From Hyphomicrobiales bacterium (GTDB lineage Bacteria > Pseudomonadota > Alphaproteobacteria > Rhizobiales > Rhizobiaceae), in the NCBI GenBank assembly GCA_900470155.1, contig UBZT01000007.1, forward strand, positions 248,001 through 312,000: a stretch of DNA of 64,000 nt, given 5' to 3'. Positions 49,354 through 56,594 of the stretch are shown here, one piece after another. Position 1 is the first letter of the stretch, and every line of letters begins with the position of its first letter. The position numbers were made by a program, and so were the translations under genes. A model generated the notes under the pieces. The model did no database searches. It had not been told where the DNA came from and was given only the letters and a program-made list of their open reading frames with translations.

Positions 49354-50640
49354 CTAGGATCGTTTGGGCGGGAAGGTATAGCCGGTCTGCACAGTACCCT
49401 TGCCGAACTTGTCCCGCAATTTGTCCATCGCCGCCTCGGCTGCTGCCCGTCGTGACGCCTGCGCATCGACCAGGTCGGGCGGATCGGCGACCGAGGGGTC
49501 CTGGAGATCGCTGACTCCGATGCCGATCAGGCGAAAGCGCGTCCCGTCGGTTTCCTTTTCCAGCAGGGACAGGCCGGTGCGGAAGATCCGGTCGGCGAGC
49601 TGCGTCGGATCATCCAGCTTTCTGTTTCGCGTTCGCGTCTTGAAATCCGATGTCTTCAATTTCAGGACGACGGTCTGTCCGGCGATGCCGTGACGCTTCA
49701 AGCGCCACGCCACCTTTTCCGACAGTTCCCGCAGGTGTTTGATCAGGTCGTCCGCGCGGCTGATATCCTCGAAAAACGTCGTTTCCGCCGATACGCTCTT
49801 GGCCGCCTCGTTGGCATGCACGTCGCGATCATCGATCCCGCGCGACAGCCGCGACAGCCGCTGACCCATGACGCCGTAGCGCCGCATCAGGTCGGTTTCG
49901 TCCATGGTCTGCAACTGGCCGATGCTACGGATGCCGTCCTGCGCCAGCGTGGTGGCAAAGGCCTTGCCGACACCCCAGATCATCGTCACCGGCTTGTCGG
50001 ACAAAAACCGCACGGCTTCTTCCTCGCCGATCACCGAAAAGCCGCGCGGTTTCTGCAGGTCGGAAGCCACCTTGGCCAGAAACTTGCAGTAAGATAGCCC
50101 GACAGAAATGGTGATGCCGATTTCCTGCTCGACCCGTCGGGCAAAGCGGGCCAGCACCATGGCCGGCGGCTCGTGATGCAGGAGTTGCGTGCCCTTCAGC
50201 TCCAGAAATGCCTCGTCGATCGAGATCGGCTGAACCAGCGGTGTCAGTTCCTCCATCAGCGCCCGCACTTCGCGGCCGACCCGAACATATTTCTCCATGT
50301 CCGGACGGATCACGACGGCCTGCGGGCAGGCTTCCAGCGCCTTGAACATCGGCATGGCCGAGCGCACGCCGTGAATGCGTGCGACATAGCAGGCCGTCGA
50401 GACCACGCCGCGCTTGCCGCCACCGATGATCACCGGTTTGTCGACCAACTCCGGATTGTCGCGTTTCTCGATCGAGGCATAGAACGCATCGCAGTCGACA
50501 TGGGCCAGTGTCAGCTGATGCAGTTCCGGATGATAGACAAGCCTCGGGCTTCCGCAGGCGTGACATCGCTTGCGGCCGTCCGGCTGCCCTTTGAGGCAGT
50601 CACGGCAAAAGCCCGGAAACTGTGGTTCGATGTGGGTCAT
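49354..50640 (-). CDS. dinB: DNA polymerase IV (Y-family, DinB) with N-terminal zinc-ribbon-like extension
   Basis: 428-aa translesion polymerase. Catalytic motifs are [18 protein letters not shown] and [11 protein letters not shown], followed by the little-finger domain. The N-terminal 45 residues carry CRDC (Cys12, Cys15) and CHAC (Cys26, Cys29), a probable zinc ribbon not present in E. coli DinB. ATG 50640 is chosen: the frame runs 18 codons further back but through the LexA operator six bases upstream. That operator predicts induction by DNA damage. The gene is preceded by no other gene on its strand for 116 nt. Confidence 0.93.
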   Translation of the reverse strand: MTHIEPQFPGFCRDCLKGQPDGRKRCHACGSPRLVYHPELHQLTLAHVDCDAFYASIEKRDNPELVDKPVIIGGGKRGVVSTACYVARIHGVRSAMPMFKALEACPQAVVIRPDMEKYVRVGREVRALMEELTPLVQPISIDEAFLELKGTQLLHHEPPAMVLARFARRVEQEIGITISVGLSYCKFLAKVASDLQKPRGFSVIGEEEAVRFLSDKPVTMIWGVGKAFATTLAQDGIRSIGQLQTMDETDLMRRYGVMGQRLSRLSRGIDDRDVHANEAAKSVSAETTFFEDISRADDLIKHLRELSEKVAWRLKRHGIAGQTVVLKLKTSDFKTRTRNRKLDDPTQLADRIFRTGLSLLEKETDGTRFRLIGIGVSDLQDPSVADPPDLVDAQASRRAAAEAAMDKLRDKFGKGTVQTGYTFPPKRS

Positions 50641-50645
50641 GACAG

Positions 50646-50660
50646 GAACAAATATTGAAC
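50646..50660 (-). promoter_or_regulatory. LexA operator of dinB
   Basis: GAAC-AAATATT-GAAC, an exact match to the alphaproteobacterial SOS box, ending six bases before the dinB ATG. The position implies a start of transcription very near the start codon or a roadblock type of repression. Confidence 0.85.
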
Positions 50661-50756
50661 ATGGCCACAGTAGCGCATGTTTCTCATCACACAAGTCATG
50701 TCCGGAAACGATCTCCCGTCAGCCACCATTTTCCTTTGGTTGCCACGAGACGAGGC

Positions 50757-51392
50757 TCAGATGCCGAAATGGAGGGCGATCATGTCCTTCGCGTCGATCC
50801 AGCCAGCCGCCCGGCGCACATGCTCTGGCGGTGGCGGCGCGAATTTGTGGATCTCGACCGGTGGCGGCATGTAAACGAGCAGACAATCGGGCACATGGTC
50901 GCCGACCGACCGCAGGTTATGCGCCATGTCGTCGATGAAGGCGACGGGCAGGGAACGGTCCGCATGCAGTGCCGCCACCAGCGGACCCTTGGCTTCATCG
51001 GCAGCAATCAGCGGAAAGCTGAGGGTGAGTTGGTCGAGCAGCCGGCGGCGTGCATCCGCGTGCCGCGGCGGCATGGCTGTCAGAAAGACCAGATCCGCCT
51101 TGCCGGCCAGGGCATGCAGGGTATCGATCGCTTCGGCAAAGGGTGTCTGCCAGCGTTCCTGGGCAATGAAGAAATCATTGATGAGCGTCTGGACGGCGGT
51201 CGTATCCAGAATGCTCTCATCGAGCAGGGAGACGATGTTTCCTGCAAGTTTGAAGGAGCGCGGTAGGAGGCGATGACCGCGGCTTCCGAGGAAGGCTTCG
51301 AACGGCGTTGCAAATTGCAGCACGACATCATCGACATCACAGACGATCAGTGGTCTATCGGTGAGATGGATCTCCGAGATCTTGGCAAGCAT
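50757..51392 (-). CDS. HAD-superfamily-like hydrolase
   Basis: 211 aa. HAD motif I is LIVCDVDDVVLQF (nucleophile Asp followed two residues later by Asp), motif II is VFLTAMPP (Thr), and motif IV is VAFIDDMAHN. A Lys between them (ADEAKGPLV) is in the right region. A helical cap fits between motifs I and II. It is a cytoplasmic phosphatase-type protein of unknown substrate. Its ATG overlaps the stop codon of the DUF3572 gene by one nucleotide, so the two are translationally coupled. Confidence 0.8.
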   Translation of the reverse strand: MLAKISEIHLTDRPLIVCDVDDVVLQFATPFEAFLGSRGHRLLPRSFKLAGNIVSLLDESILDTTAVQTLINDFFIAQERWQTPFAEAIDTLHALAGKADLVFLTAMPPRHADARRRLLDQLTLSFPLIAADEAKGPLVAALHADRSLPVAFIDDMAHNLRSVGDHVPDCLLVYMPPPVEIHKFAPPPPEHVRRAAGWIDAKDMIALHFGI

Positions 51393-51685
51393 CAGTATTG
51401 TCCGGAATCGAGGGACGGCTGGGAATAGTGCTGTGCAGCCTCAATGACGGTCTCCGGCTTCGTCTCGGTTGCGGCGCAGAAGGCCATCAGCGTCGGTTCA
51501 TGTGCCATCAGGAAATCCAGCATTCCGGCGAGAAAGCCGGGATCATTGATGGCCTGGCGCATCTGGTCCGGTCGCACGCCGGAAAGCGCCAGAAAACGCG
51601 ACAGCATCTCGGGCTCGCTGGCGAGCCAGCCCAGAACAGCCACGGCCGTTGCTTCGGCATCCTGGTTTATATGCCTGTTTTTCAT
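51392..51685 (-). CDS. DUF3572 protein
   Basis: 97-aa helical protein. The family core is visible in AVAVLGWLASEPEMLSRFLA followed by SGVRPDQMRQ and PGFLAGMLDFLMAHEPTLMA. The function is unknown; the family is found in Rhizobiales, usually divergent from divK as here. There is no signal peptide or transmembrane segment. The 137-bp gap to divK must hold divergent promoters; no clear -35/-10 or full CtrA site was found. Confidence 0.85.
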   Translation of the reverse strand: MKNRHINQDAEATAVAVLGWLASEPEMLSRFLALSGVRPDQMRQAINDPGFLAGMLDFLMAHEPTLMAFCAATETKPETVIEAAQHYSQPSLDSGQY

Positions 51686-51822
51686 GAAGTCTTTTCCTGT
51701 CTGCCTGTCGAATTACCGATTTCGAAACCAAATAGCACTACCATGCGTGATGACGGAAGATGCAACCCGCCGCCGGATCTCGCGTTGAAGATCTGAAGGG
51801 TGCGGGATAAGGGACCGGGTGA

Positions 51823-52194
51823 ATGCCGAAAAAGGTAATGATTGTCGAAGACAACGAGCTGAACATGAAGCTCTTCCGCGATCTTATCGAAGCCTCCGGC
51901 TATGAGACCGTGCAGACGCGTAACGGCATGGAAGCCATGGATCTGGCCCGTCGGCACAAGCCGGATCTGATTCTCATGGACATCCAGTTGCCGGAAGTCT
52001 CCGGCCTTGAAGTGACGAAGTGGCTGAAGGAAGATCCGGACCTGCATGTGATCCCGGTCATTGCCGTCACCGCCTTTGCCATGAAAGGTGACGAGGAGCG
52101 CATCCGCCAGGGTGGTTGCGAGGCCTATGTGTCAAAGCCTATCTCGGTGCCGAAATTCATCGAGACCATCAAGACCTATCTTGGGGACGCGTAA
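51823..52194 (+). CDS. divK: Single-domain response regulator DivK
   Basis: 123-aa receiver domain without an output domain. It has acidic residues VEDN at 9-10, phospho-acceptor Asp53 in LILMDIQLP, Thr in [12 protein letters not shown], and Lys in AYVSKPIS. In Caulobacter and rhizobia DivK, phosphorylated by PleC/DivJ-type kinases, controls the CckA-CtrA pathway and cell polarity. It lies 11 nt before pleD, the standard pair. Near-identity in length and motifs to Caulobacter DivK makes the symbol safe. Confidence 0.96.
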   Translation: MPKKVMIVEDNELNMKLFRDLIEASGYETVQTRNGMEAMDLARRHKPDLILMDIQLPEVSGLEVTKWLKEDPDLHVIPVIAVTAFAMKGDEERIRQGGCEAYVSKPISVPKFIETIKTYLGDA

Positions 52195-52205
52195 GGAAAC
52201 CAGCC

Positions 52206-53579
52206 ATGACCGCGCGTATCCTTGTTGTCGACGATATCCCTGCCAATGTGAAGCTGCTCGAGGCTCGGCTGATGGCCGAGTATTTCGAAGTGCTGACCGC
52301 GGACAATGGTCGTGACGCGCTCAATATCTGCGACAGCACGCAGGTGGACGTTATCCTGCTCGATATCATGATGCCGGAAATGGATGGGTTCGAGGTCTGC
52401 GAGCGATTGAAGTCCAATCCGCGCACCGCCCATATCCCTGTCGTCATGGTGACGGCACTCGATCAGCCTTCCGACCGGGTTCGCGGCTTGAAAGCGGGTG
52501 CCGACGATTTCTTGACCAAGCCGGTCAACGACCTGCAACTGATCTCACGGGTGAAAAGTCTCGTCCGCCTGAAGACACTCGCCGACGAATTGCGGATCCG
52601 TTCCGACGAGACGCGCCACGCCGGCATCGAGGACGCACTGCGTCTGCATGACGGGCGTCTGGACGAACCTGCGCAGATCTTGCTGGTCGACAGCCGCGGC
52701 GCCTCTCAGGAGCGCATCATCAAATCCCTGAAGCCGATCGCCATGGTCAGCGCCATGTCGGATCCTCAGGCTGCCGTGTTTGAGGCGTCCGAAAACGTCT
52801 TTGACCTTGTCATCGTCAACTGCAATCTCGATGACTACGATCCGTTGCGGCTTTGCTCGCAACTGCGGTCGCTGGAGCGCACGCGTTTCATTCCGATCCT
52901 GCTGATCACCGAGCAGGGGGACGAGCAGATGATCATCCGGGCGCTCGATCTGGGCGTGAATGACTATATCGTCAGGCCGCTTGATCCGAATGAACTGGTT
53001 GCCCGCACGCTGACCCAGGTACGCCGCAAGCGCATCAACGATCAGCTACGCAACAGCGTGCGCCAGACTGTGGAGCTGGCCGTCACGGACGGGCTCACGG
53101 GCCTTCACAATCGACGGTATCTCGACAACCACCTGCGGACGCTGTTTGCCCGCGCCATGGCGCGTGGAAGGCCGCTGACGCTTTGCATCACGGATATCGA
53201 CCGCTTCAAACAGGTCAATGATGTTCACGGCCACGATGCGGGCGACGAGGTCCTGAAGGAATTTGCCGGACGCATCCGTGGCACCGTGCGGGGCGCCGAT
53301 CTCGCCTGCCGCTACGGAGGCGAGGAATTTGTCGTTGTCATGCCGGACACATCGGCCGAAGTCGCAACCGTGGTCGCCGAGCGCTTGCGCGGCATGATCG
53401 AAGCGCGGCCCTTCCAGCTTCGATCCGGCGAGAAGTCCCTGATGCTGACCGCGTCGATGGGTATCGCAACGATGGGGCCTGGCATCGTCACGCCTGAACA
53501 GCTCTTGAAACAGGCAGACCGGGCGCTTTACGAGGCAAAGAACTCGGGCCGCAATCGGGTAGTCGCCGCCGCTGCTTGA
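52206..53579 (+). CDS. pleD: Response regulator diguanylate cyclase PleD
   Basis: 457 aa with architecture REC-REC-GGDEF. REC1 has acidic DD at 9-10 and the phospho-acceptor Asp53 in LLDIMMPEMDG. REC2 (about residues 155-270) has lost its acceptor (NCNLDD), as in Caulobacter PleD, and serves as a dimerisation adaptor. The GGDEF domain has DGLTGLHNRRY, the active loop GGEEF and an intact I-site RGAD five residues before it, so product inhibition is expected. Phosphorylation drives dimerisation and c-di-GMP synthesis in the cell cycle. ATG 52206 overlaps nothing; the earlier frame lies within divK. Confidence 0.96.
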   Translation: MTARILVVDDIPANVKLLEARLMAEYFEVLTADNGRDALNICDSTQVDVILLDIMMPEMDGFEVCERLKSNPRTAHIPVVMVTALDQPSDRVRGLKAGADDFLTKPVNDLQLISRVKSLVRLKTLADELRIRSDETRHAGIEDALRLHDGRLDEPAQILLVDSRGASQERIIKSLKPIAMVSAMSDPQAAVFEASENVFDLVIVNCNLDDYDPLRLCSQLRSLERTRFIPILLITEQGDEQMIIRALDLGVNDYIVRPLDPNELVARTLTQVRRKRINDQLRNSVRQTVELAVTDGLTGLHNRRYLDNHLRTLFARAMARGRPLTLCITDIDRFKQVNDVHGHDAGDEVLKEFAGRIRGTVRGADLACRYGGEEFVVVMPDTSAEVATVVAERLRGMIEARPFQLRSGEKSLMLTASMGIATMGPGIVTPEQLLKQADRALYEAKNSGRNRVVAAAA

Positions 53580-54059
53580 GCAGATCGCGGAGGGCGGAAA
53601 ATCCATTACTAAAATCAGGGTGTTGCGTTGGCCCTGCGGGTCGTCGATTATGCGCTTGTTCACAGCTTTGTGGTCTGCCGTTCAACTGAGCAGACATTTC
53701 GAATGCTGATGGGATTTTGAGCAGTTACAAAGCCTACTTTCTGAAGGCCGACAACTATTAATTTGCCCATAGTGTCCTCAAGGACACACTCCCGCGCGCC
53801 TTGTTCCGCGTTCCAGCTCAAACATATTATAAAAATTGGTGTGTATACGGCCGCTCCGCGTCGGGAGTATGTTGTTAATCGCGTTTCTGCGGGATTTAAC
53901 TTCACCTATACTCAGGGAAACCTTGGTCAATGCCAAGTAAAAATTTTACTTTCATTGTCTTTCGCCCAGTCTATGCGCGATCCTTGATAGTTAATTTAAC
54001 CATAATTGAATCGCTGACTGTCCCGCGGTTAATAAAGTGTTGATTTTTTTCTCTAGTTG
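53580..54059. other. AT-rich intergenic region after pleD
   Basis: 480 bp that is clearly AT-richer than the flanks and has no supported ORF. It includes a hairpin GTGTCCT-CA-AGGACAC at 53773-53788 and a TTAACCAT octamer at 53996-54003, which resembles a CtrA half-site context, without a well-spaced second TTAA. It probably supplies the promoter of the structured RNA that follows. Confidence 0.45.
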
Positions 54060-54262
54060 AGTGATTTTGACTGTGTGGAACAAAACCTCTCGAAGAGGTT
54101 CTTGATACCCCATGATGCTCAGGTCCGCCGCATCTCCTGGGTCGTGGGGTCGGTCGGTTGGTATGCAACGTCCAAAACGGTTCCTCGTGCCGTGTTTGTG
54201 TGCCGACCGACCCCCTTATCTAAAAACACCGGTCTCCGTGAGGAGGCCGGTGTTTTTATTTT
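54060..54262 (+). ncRNA. Candidate structured small RNA upstream of rpmG
   Basis: No ORF, but a chain of strong stems. Hairpin 1: AACCTCT (54084-54090) with AGAGGTT (54094-54100). Hairpin 2: ACCCCATGA (54107-54115) plus CTCAGG (54118-54123) with CCTGGG (54136-54141) plus TCGTGGGGT (54142-54150). Alternative long-range helix: GGGGTCGGTCGG (54146-54157) with CCGACCGACCCC (54203-54214), enclosing small hairpins. It ends in a strong terminator. Hairpin 2 and the long-range helix share 54146-54150 and exclude each other. I do not recognise an Rfam family. The 5' end is uncertain. Confidence 0.6.
54221..54258 (+). terminator. Intrinsic terminator of the candidate small RNA
   Basis: AAAACACCGGTCTCC pairs with GGAGGCCGGTGTTTT (one wobble) around loop GTGA, followed by a T-rich tail. 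The orientation is plus strand, with no plus-strand protein gene nearer than pleD, whose stop is 640 nt upstream. Confidence 0.88.
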
Positions 54263-54302
54263 CAGCACATGGTCAATCGGCGGGCGCCAGTCAGCCCAAA
54301 AG

Positions 54303-54338
54303 AAAAAGGCGCGTCACTCGCGTGACACGCCTTTTTGA
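54303..54338 (-). terminator. Intrinsic terminator of rpmG
   Basis: AAAAAGGCG plus GTCAC pairs with GTGAC plus CGCCTTTTT with one internal C/A mismatch and loop TCGC. It has T residues on both strands, so it can serve rpmG and also block plus-strand transcription. Confidence 0.8.
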
Positions 54339-54355
54339 AAGGAAAAGATCAAGGC

Positions 54356-54523
54356 TTACTTGATCTTGGTTTCCTTGAACTCGACGTGCTTGCGCGCGAT
54401 CGGGTCATACTTCGTCTTGTTCATCTTATCCGTCATCGTACGGCTGTTCTTCGTGGTAACGTAGAAGAAACCCGTGTCGGCCGTCGACAGAAGCTTGATC
54501 TTGATGGTTGTAGCCTTGGCCAT
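54356..54523 (-). CDS. rpmG: 50S ribosomal protein L33
   Basis: 55 aa: [20 protein letters not shown] followed by [14 protein letters not shown] and ending in FKETKIK. This is the exact size and pattern of proteobacterial L33 (Cys-free type, so no zinc ribbon). It binds near the E site of the 50S subunit. ATG 54523 has AGGACGACC upstream on its strand. Placement downstream of divK-pleD is standard in rhizobia. Confidence 0.97.
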   Translation of the reverse strand: MAKATTIKIKLLSTADTGFFYVTTKNSRTMTDKMNKTKYDPIARKHVEFKETKIK

Positions 54524-54619
54524 GGTCGTCCTGCCTCTAATAAACTAAGCCGTGGACGACTGAACGAGGCCCCCGGCAAATCTGGCGCGAAACTACAAAT
54601 CGCGCCCGAAAAGTCAAGT

Positions 54620-55798
54620 CTATTTCGGGCTAAAAAGCCAACGCCCCAGGGAAACAACGACATAGAGGGCAAAGAAACCCGCTATTGCCCAGGCAAAACC
54701 GTCATTGCCGGAGATATCGATCGCCGCACCGATTGCCTGTGGACCGGCGACGGTCCCCACCGCGTAGCAGAAAACGAAGGCGGCATTGGCCGCTGCAAGG
54801 TCTGCGCCGGTGAGTCGTGAACCAAGATGACTGAGACCGATTGTGTAGAGCCCCGACACGCTGCCGCCCCAGAAAAGGAGGACTACGGCCATCAACTGCC
54901 AGTTTGATGACAACCAGGGGAGGGCGAGCGACCCGGCAAGGCCGATCATGGCCAGCGCCGACAGCAACAGTCGGCGGTCCTTCATGCGGTCTGACAGAAG
55001 GCCGAGCGGGATCTGGAACACCATGTTGCCGATACCCATGACTGTCAGCAATAGCGCGGCCTGGGTCTCTGTGAAGCCGGTGCGCGTGGCGTAAATCGGA
55101 AACAACGATAGCCCGCCTGCTTCGACAGCGCCAAAGACGAAGACCGCCACCGTCGCGCTCGGCACCAGGAAGATATAGCGCAGGAAATGGCGCTCGGGCT
55201 TTTCGTCCAGGATGGGGCTTTCGTTACGGGCGATGTAGATCGGGATTGCCGCCGCCAGGATGGCAATCGCGCCAATGAGGAAGGGCAGTAGACCATCGCT
55301 GCCGATCACAGAGAAGAGCAGGGGGCCTGATGCAAAGCCAACGGCGAGAACTGTTGCATAGATGCCGAGGACCAGCCCACGGCGCCTCTGCGGGGCGGCG
55401 GCGTTGATCCAGAATTCCGACAGGATGAACAGTGTCGTCGTCGTACCATGGAAGACCAGCCGCAGAGGGAACCACATCCAGAACTGTTCGGCATAATAGA
55501 AGCCGACGGCGCTGATGGCGGCCAGCACGACGGCCCAGAGCATGGTTCGCGCGACGCCGAACGCATGTGCCATCTTGGTCGAGATCGGCGCAGCGATCAT
55601 CGCCGCAATGCCGGCCATGGCCGAGTTGAACCCGATCATCGTTGAGGAGATGCCACGTTTTTCCAGGATGATGCTGAGCAGCGGCAGACCCAGTCCAATG
55701 GCGATGCCGACGGCAGAAATTGCGGAGATTGCAGCAAACAGCGACGGCCAGTGTATATCGTCGCGATGGCCGTTTAGCCCGTTCGTCTGCTCAGACAT
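54620..55798 (-). CDS. MFS transporter
   Basis: 392 aa with 12 transmembrane helices in two halves. The loop between TM2 and TM3 carries ISTKMAHAFGVARTM, and the second half has the equivalent LLSDRMKDRRLLLS, both MFS motif A variants. The overall pattern, with FHGTTTTLFILSEFWINAAAP in the first half, resembles the YcaD/UMF group of proteobacterial carriers. The substrate is unknown. It is on the same strand as rpmG with 96 nt between, but probably has its own promoter. Confidence 0.88.
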   Translation of the reverse strand: MSEQTNGLNGHRDDIHWPSLFAAISAISAVGIAIGLGLPLLSIILEKRGISSTMIGFNSAMAGIAAMIAAPISTKMAHAFGVARTMLWAVVLAAISAVGFYYAEQFWMWFPLRLVFHGTTTTLFILSEFWINAAAPQRRRGLVLGIYATVLAVGFASGPLLFSVIGSDGLLPFLIGAIAILAAAIPIYIARNESPILDEKPERHFLRYIFLVPSATVAVFVFGAVEAGGLSLFPIYATRTGFTETQAALLLTVMGIGNMVFQIPLGLLSDRMKDRRLLLSALAMIGLAGSLALPWLSSNWQLMAVVLLFWGGSVSGLYTIGLSHLGSRLTGADLAAANAAFVFCYAVGTVAGPQAIGAAIDISGNDGFAWAIAGFFALYVVVSLGRWLFSPK

Positions 55799-56081
55799 GC
55801 AGCGCCCTCAGGCAAAAACAGCAGACTGCGCGGCAGGAATACGAAGGAATGTCCGGGTTGGGCAACAGGGAATGGGGCATGTCGAATGGCATTGGTGCGT
55901 ATCTATCTCCCAGGATGTCCATAAGGACTGCGACATGTTCAGACTGCAAATCGCGCGCAAGTCAAGTGGCCGAAACCCCGTCCGCCAGAGCGAATCGGGT
56001 TCAGACGGCGGCGAGTTTTGTTTCTATCGGTAAACACAGGCATAAGATTAAAGCTAATGTGACGACGCGGCTGAGGGACCT

Positions 56082-56594
56082 TCAATCCCCGTGCGCCGGA
56101 CCGATCTCTTCGACTTCGTCCTCGCGTCCGCTGAACCCGTGCATCTTCAGCGCCCATTGCAGGCCGACAACTCCGCCCTTGATCGGCTGCAGGCTGAGCA
56201 GCGAGGCAATCACCCCGATAGGGGCCCAGATGGCGAAATGCACCCAACCGGGCGCTGGAAACGCGAGATCTGTCAGCATGAAACCACCGACCAGCACGTG
56301 GCCGAGTACCAGGATCACCAGATAGGCAGGCAGGTCGTCGGCCCGGTGATGATGATAGGCCTCGCCACAGGCAGCGCAATTGTCCACGACCTTCAGATAC
56401 TTGCGAAACAGCTTTCCCGAACCGCAAGCCGGGCAATTGTTCAGCATGCCGCGTTTGATCGAGCGGCCGAGCGGCCGGTCAACCTGAGCGCCACCCCCGT
56501 ATTGGGCTGTGCCCTCCGTCGGCTTGCCATTCGCCTGGGCCGCGTCCAGTGGGTTCAATGTCATGTCCGTCATCTCCGTGGTGACAGCTGTCAC
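56082..56594 (-). CDS. DUF983 membrane protein with zinc-ribbon motif
   Basis: 170 aa. Two CxxC pairs (NCPACGSGKLF and DNCAACGEAYHHHRADD) form a probable zinc ribbon, followed by two transmembrane helices (about residues 88-112 and 118-140). This is the DUF983 pattern; the function is unknown. The likely start is GTG 56594, whose GTGA overlaps the rnr stop codon, implying coupling; ATG 56573 is an alternative. The last gene of the dprA-topA-rnr cluster. The 283 bp beyond its stop hold nothing recognisable. Confidence 0.85.
   Translation of the reverse strand: MTAVTTEMTDMTLNPLDAAQANGKPTEGTAQYGGGAQVDRPLGRSIKRGMLNNCPACGSGKLFRKYLKVVDNCAACGEAYHHHRADDLPAYLVILVLGHVLVGGFMLTDLAFPAPGWVHFAIWAPIGVIASLLSLQPIKGGVVGLQWALKMHGFSGREDEVEEIGPAHGD

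Noticed and set aside
51686-51822. A CtrA box in the divK promoter
   Set aside because: GAATTACC followed by GAAACC is present, but there is no TTAA-N7-TTAA.
54060-54262. Identification as SRP RNA, 6S RNA, tmRNA or RNase P RNA
   Set aside because: The SRP GGTCAGG...GGAAGCAG core, the tmRNA acceptor and tag, and the RNase P conserved regions are absent, and the ends do not pair as in 6S RNA.
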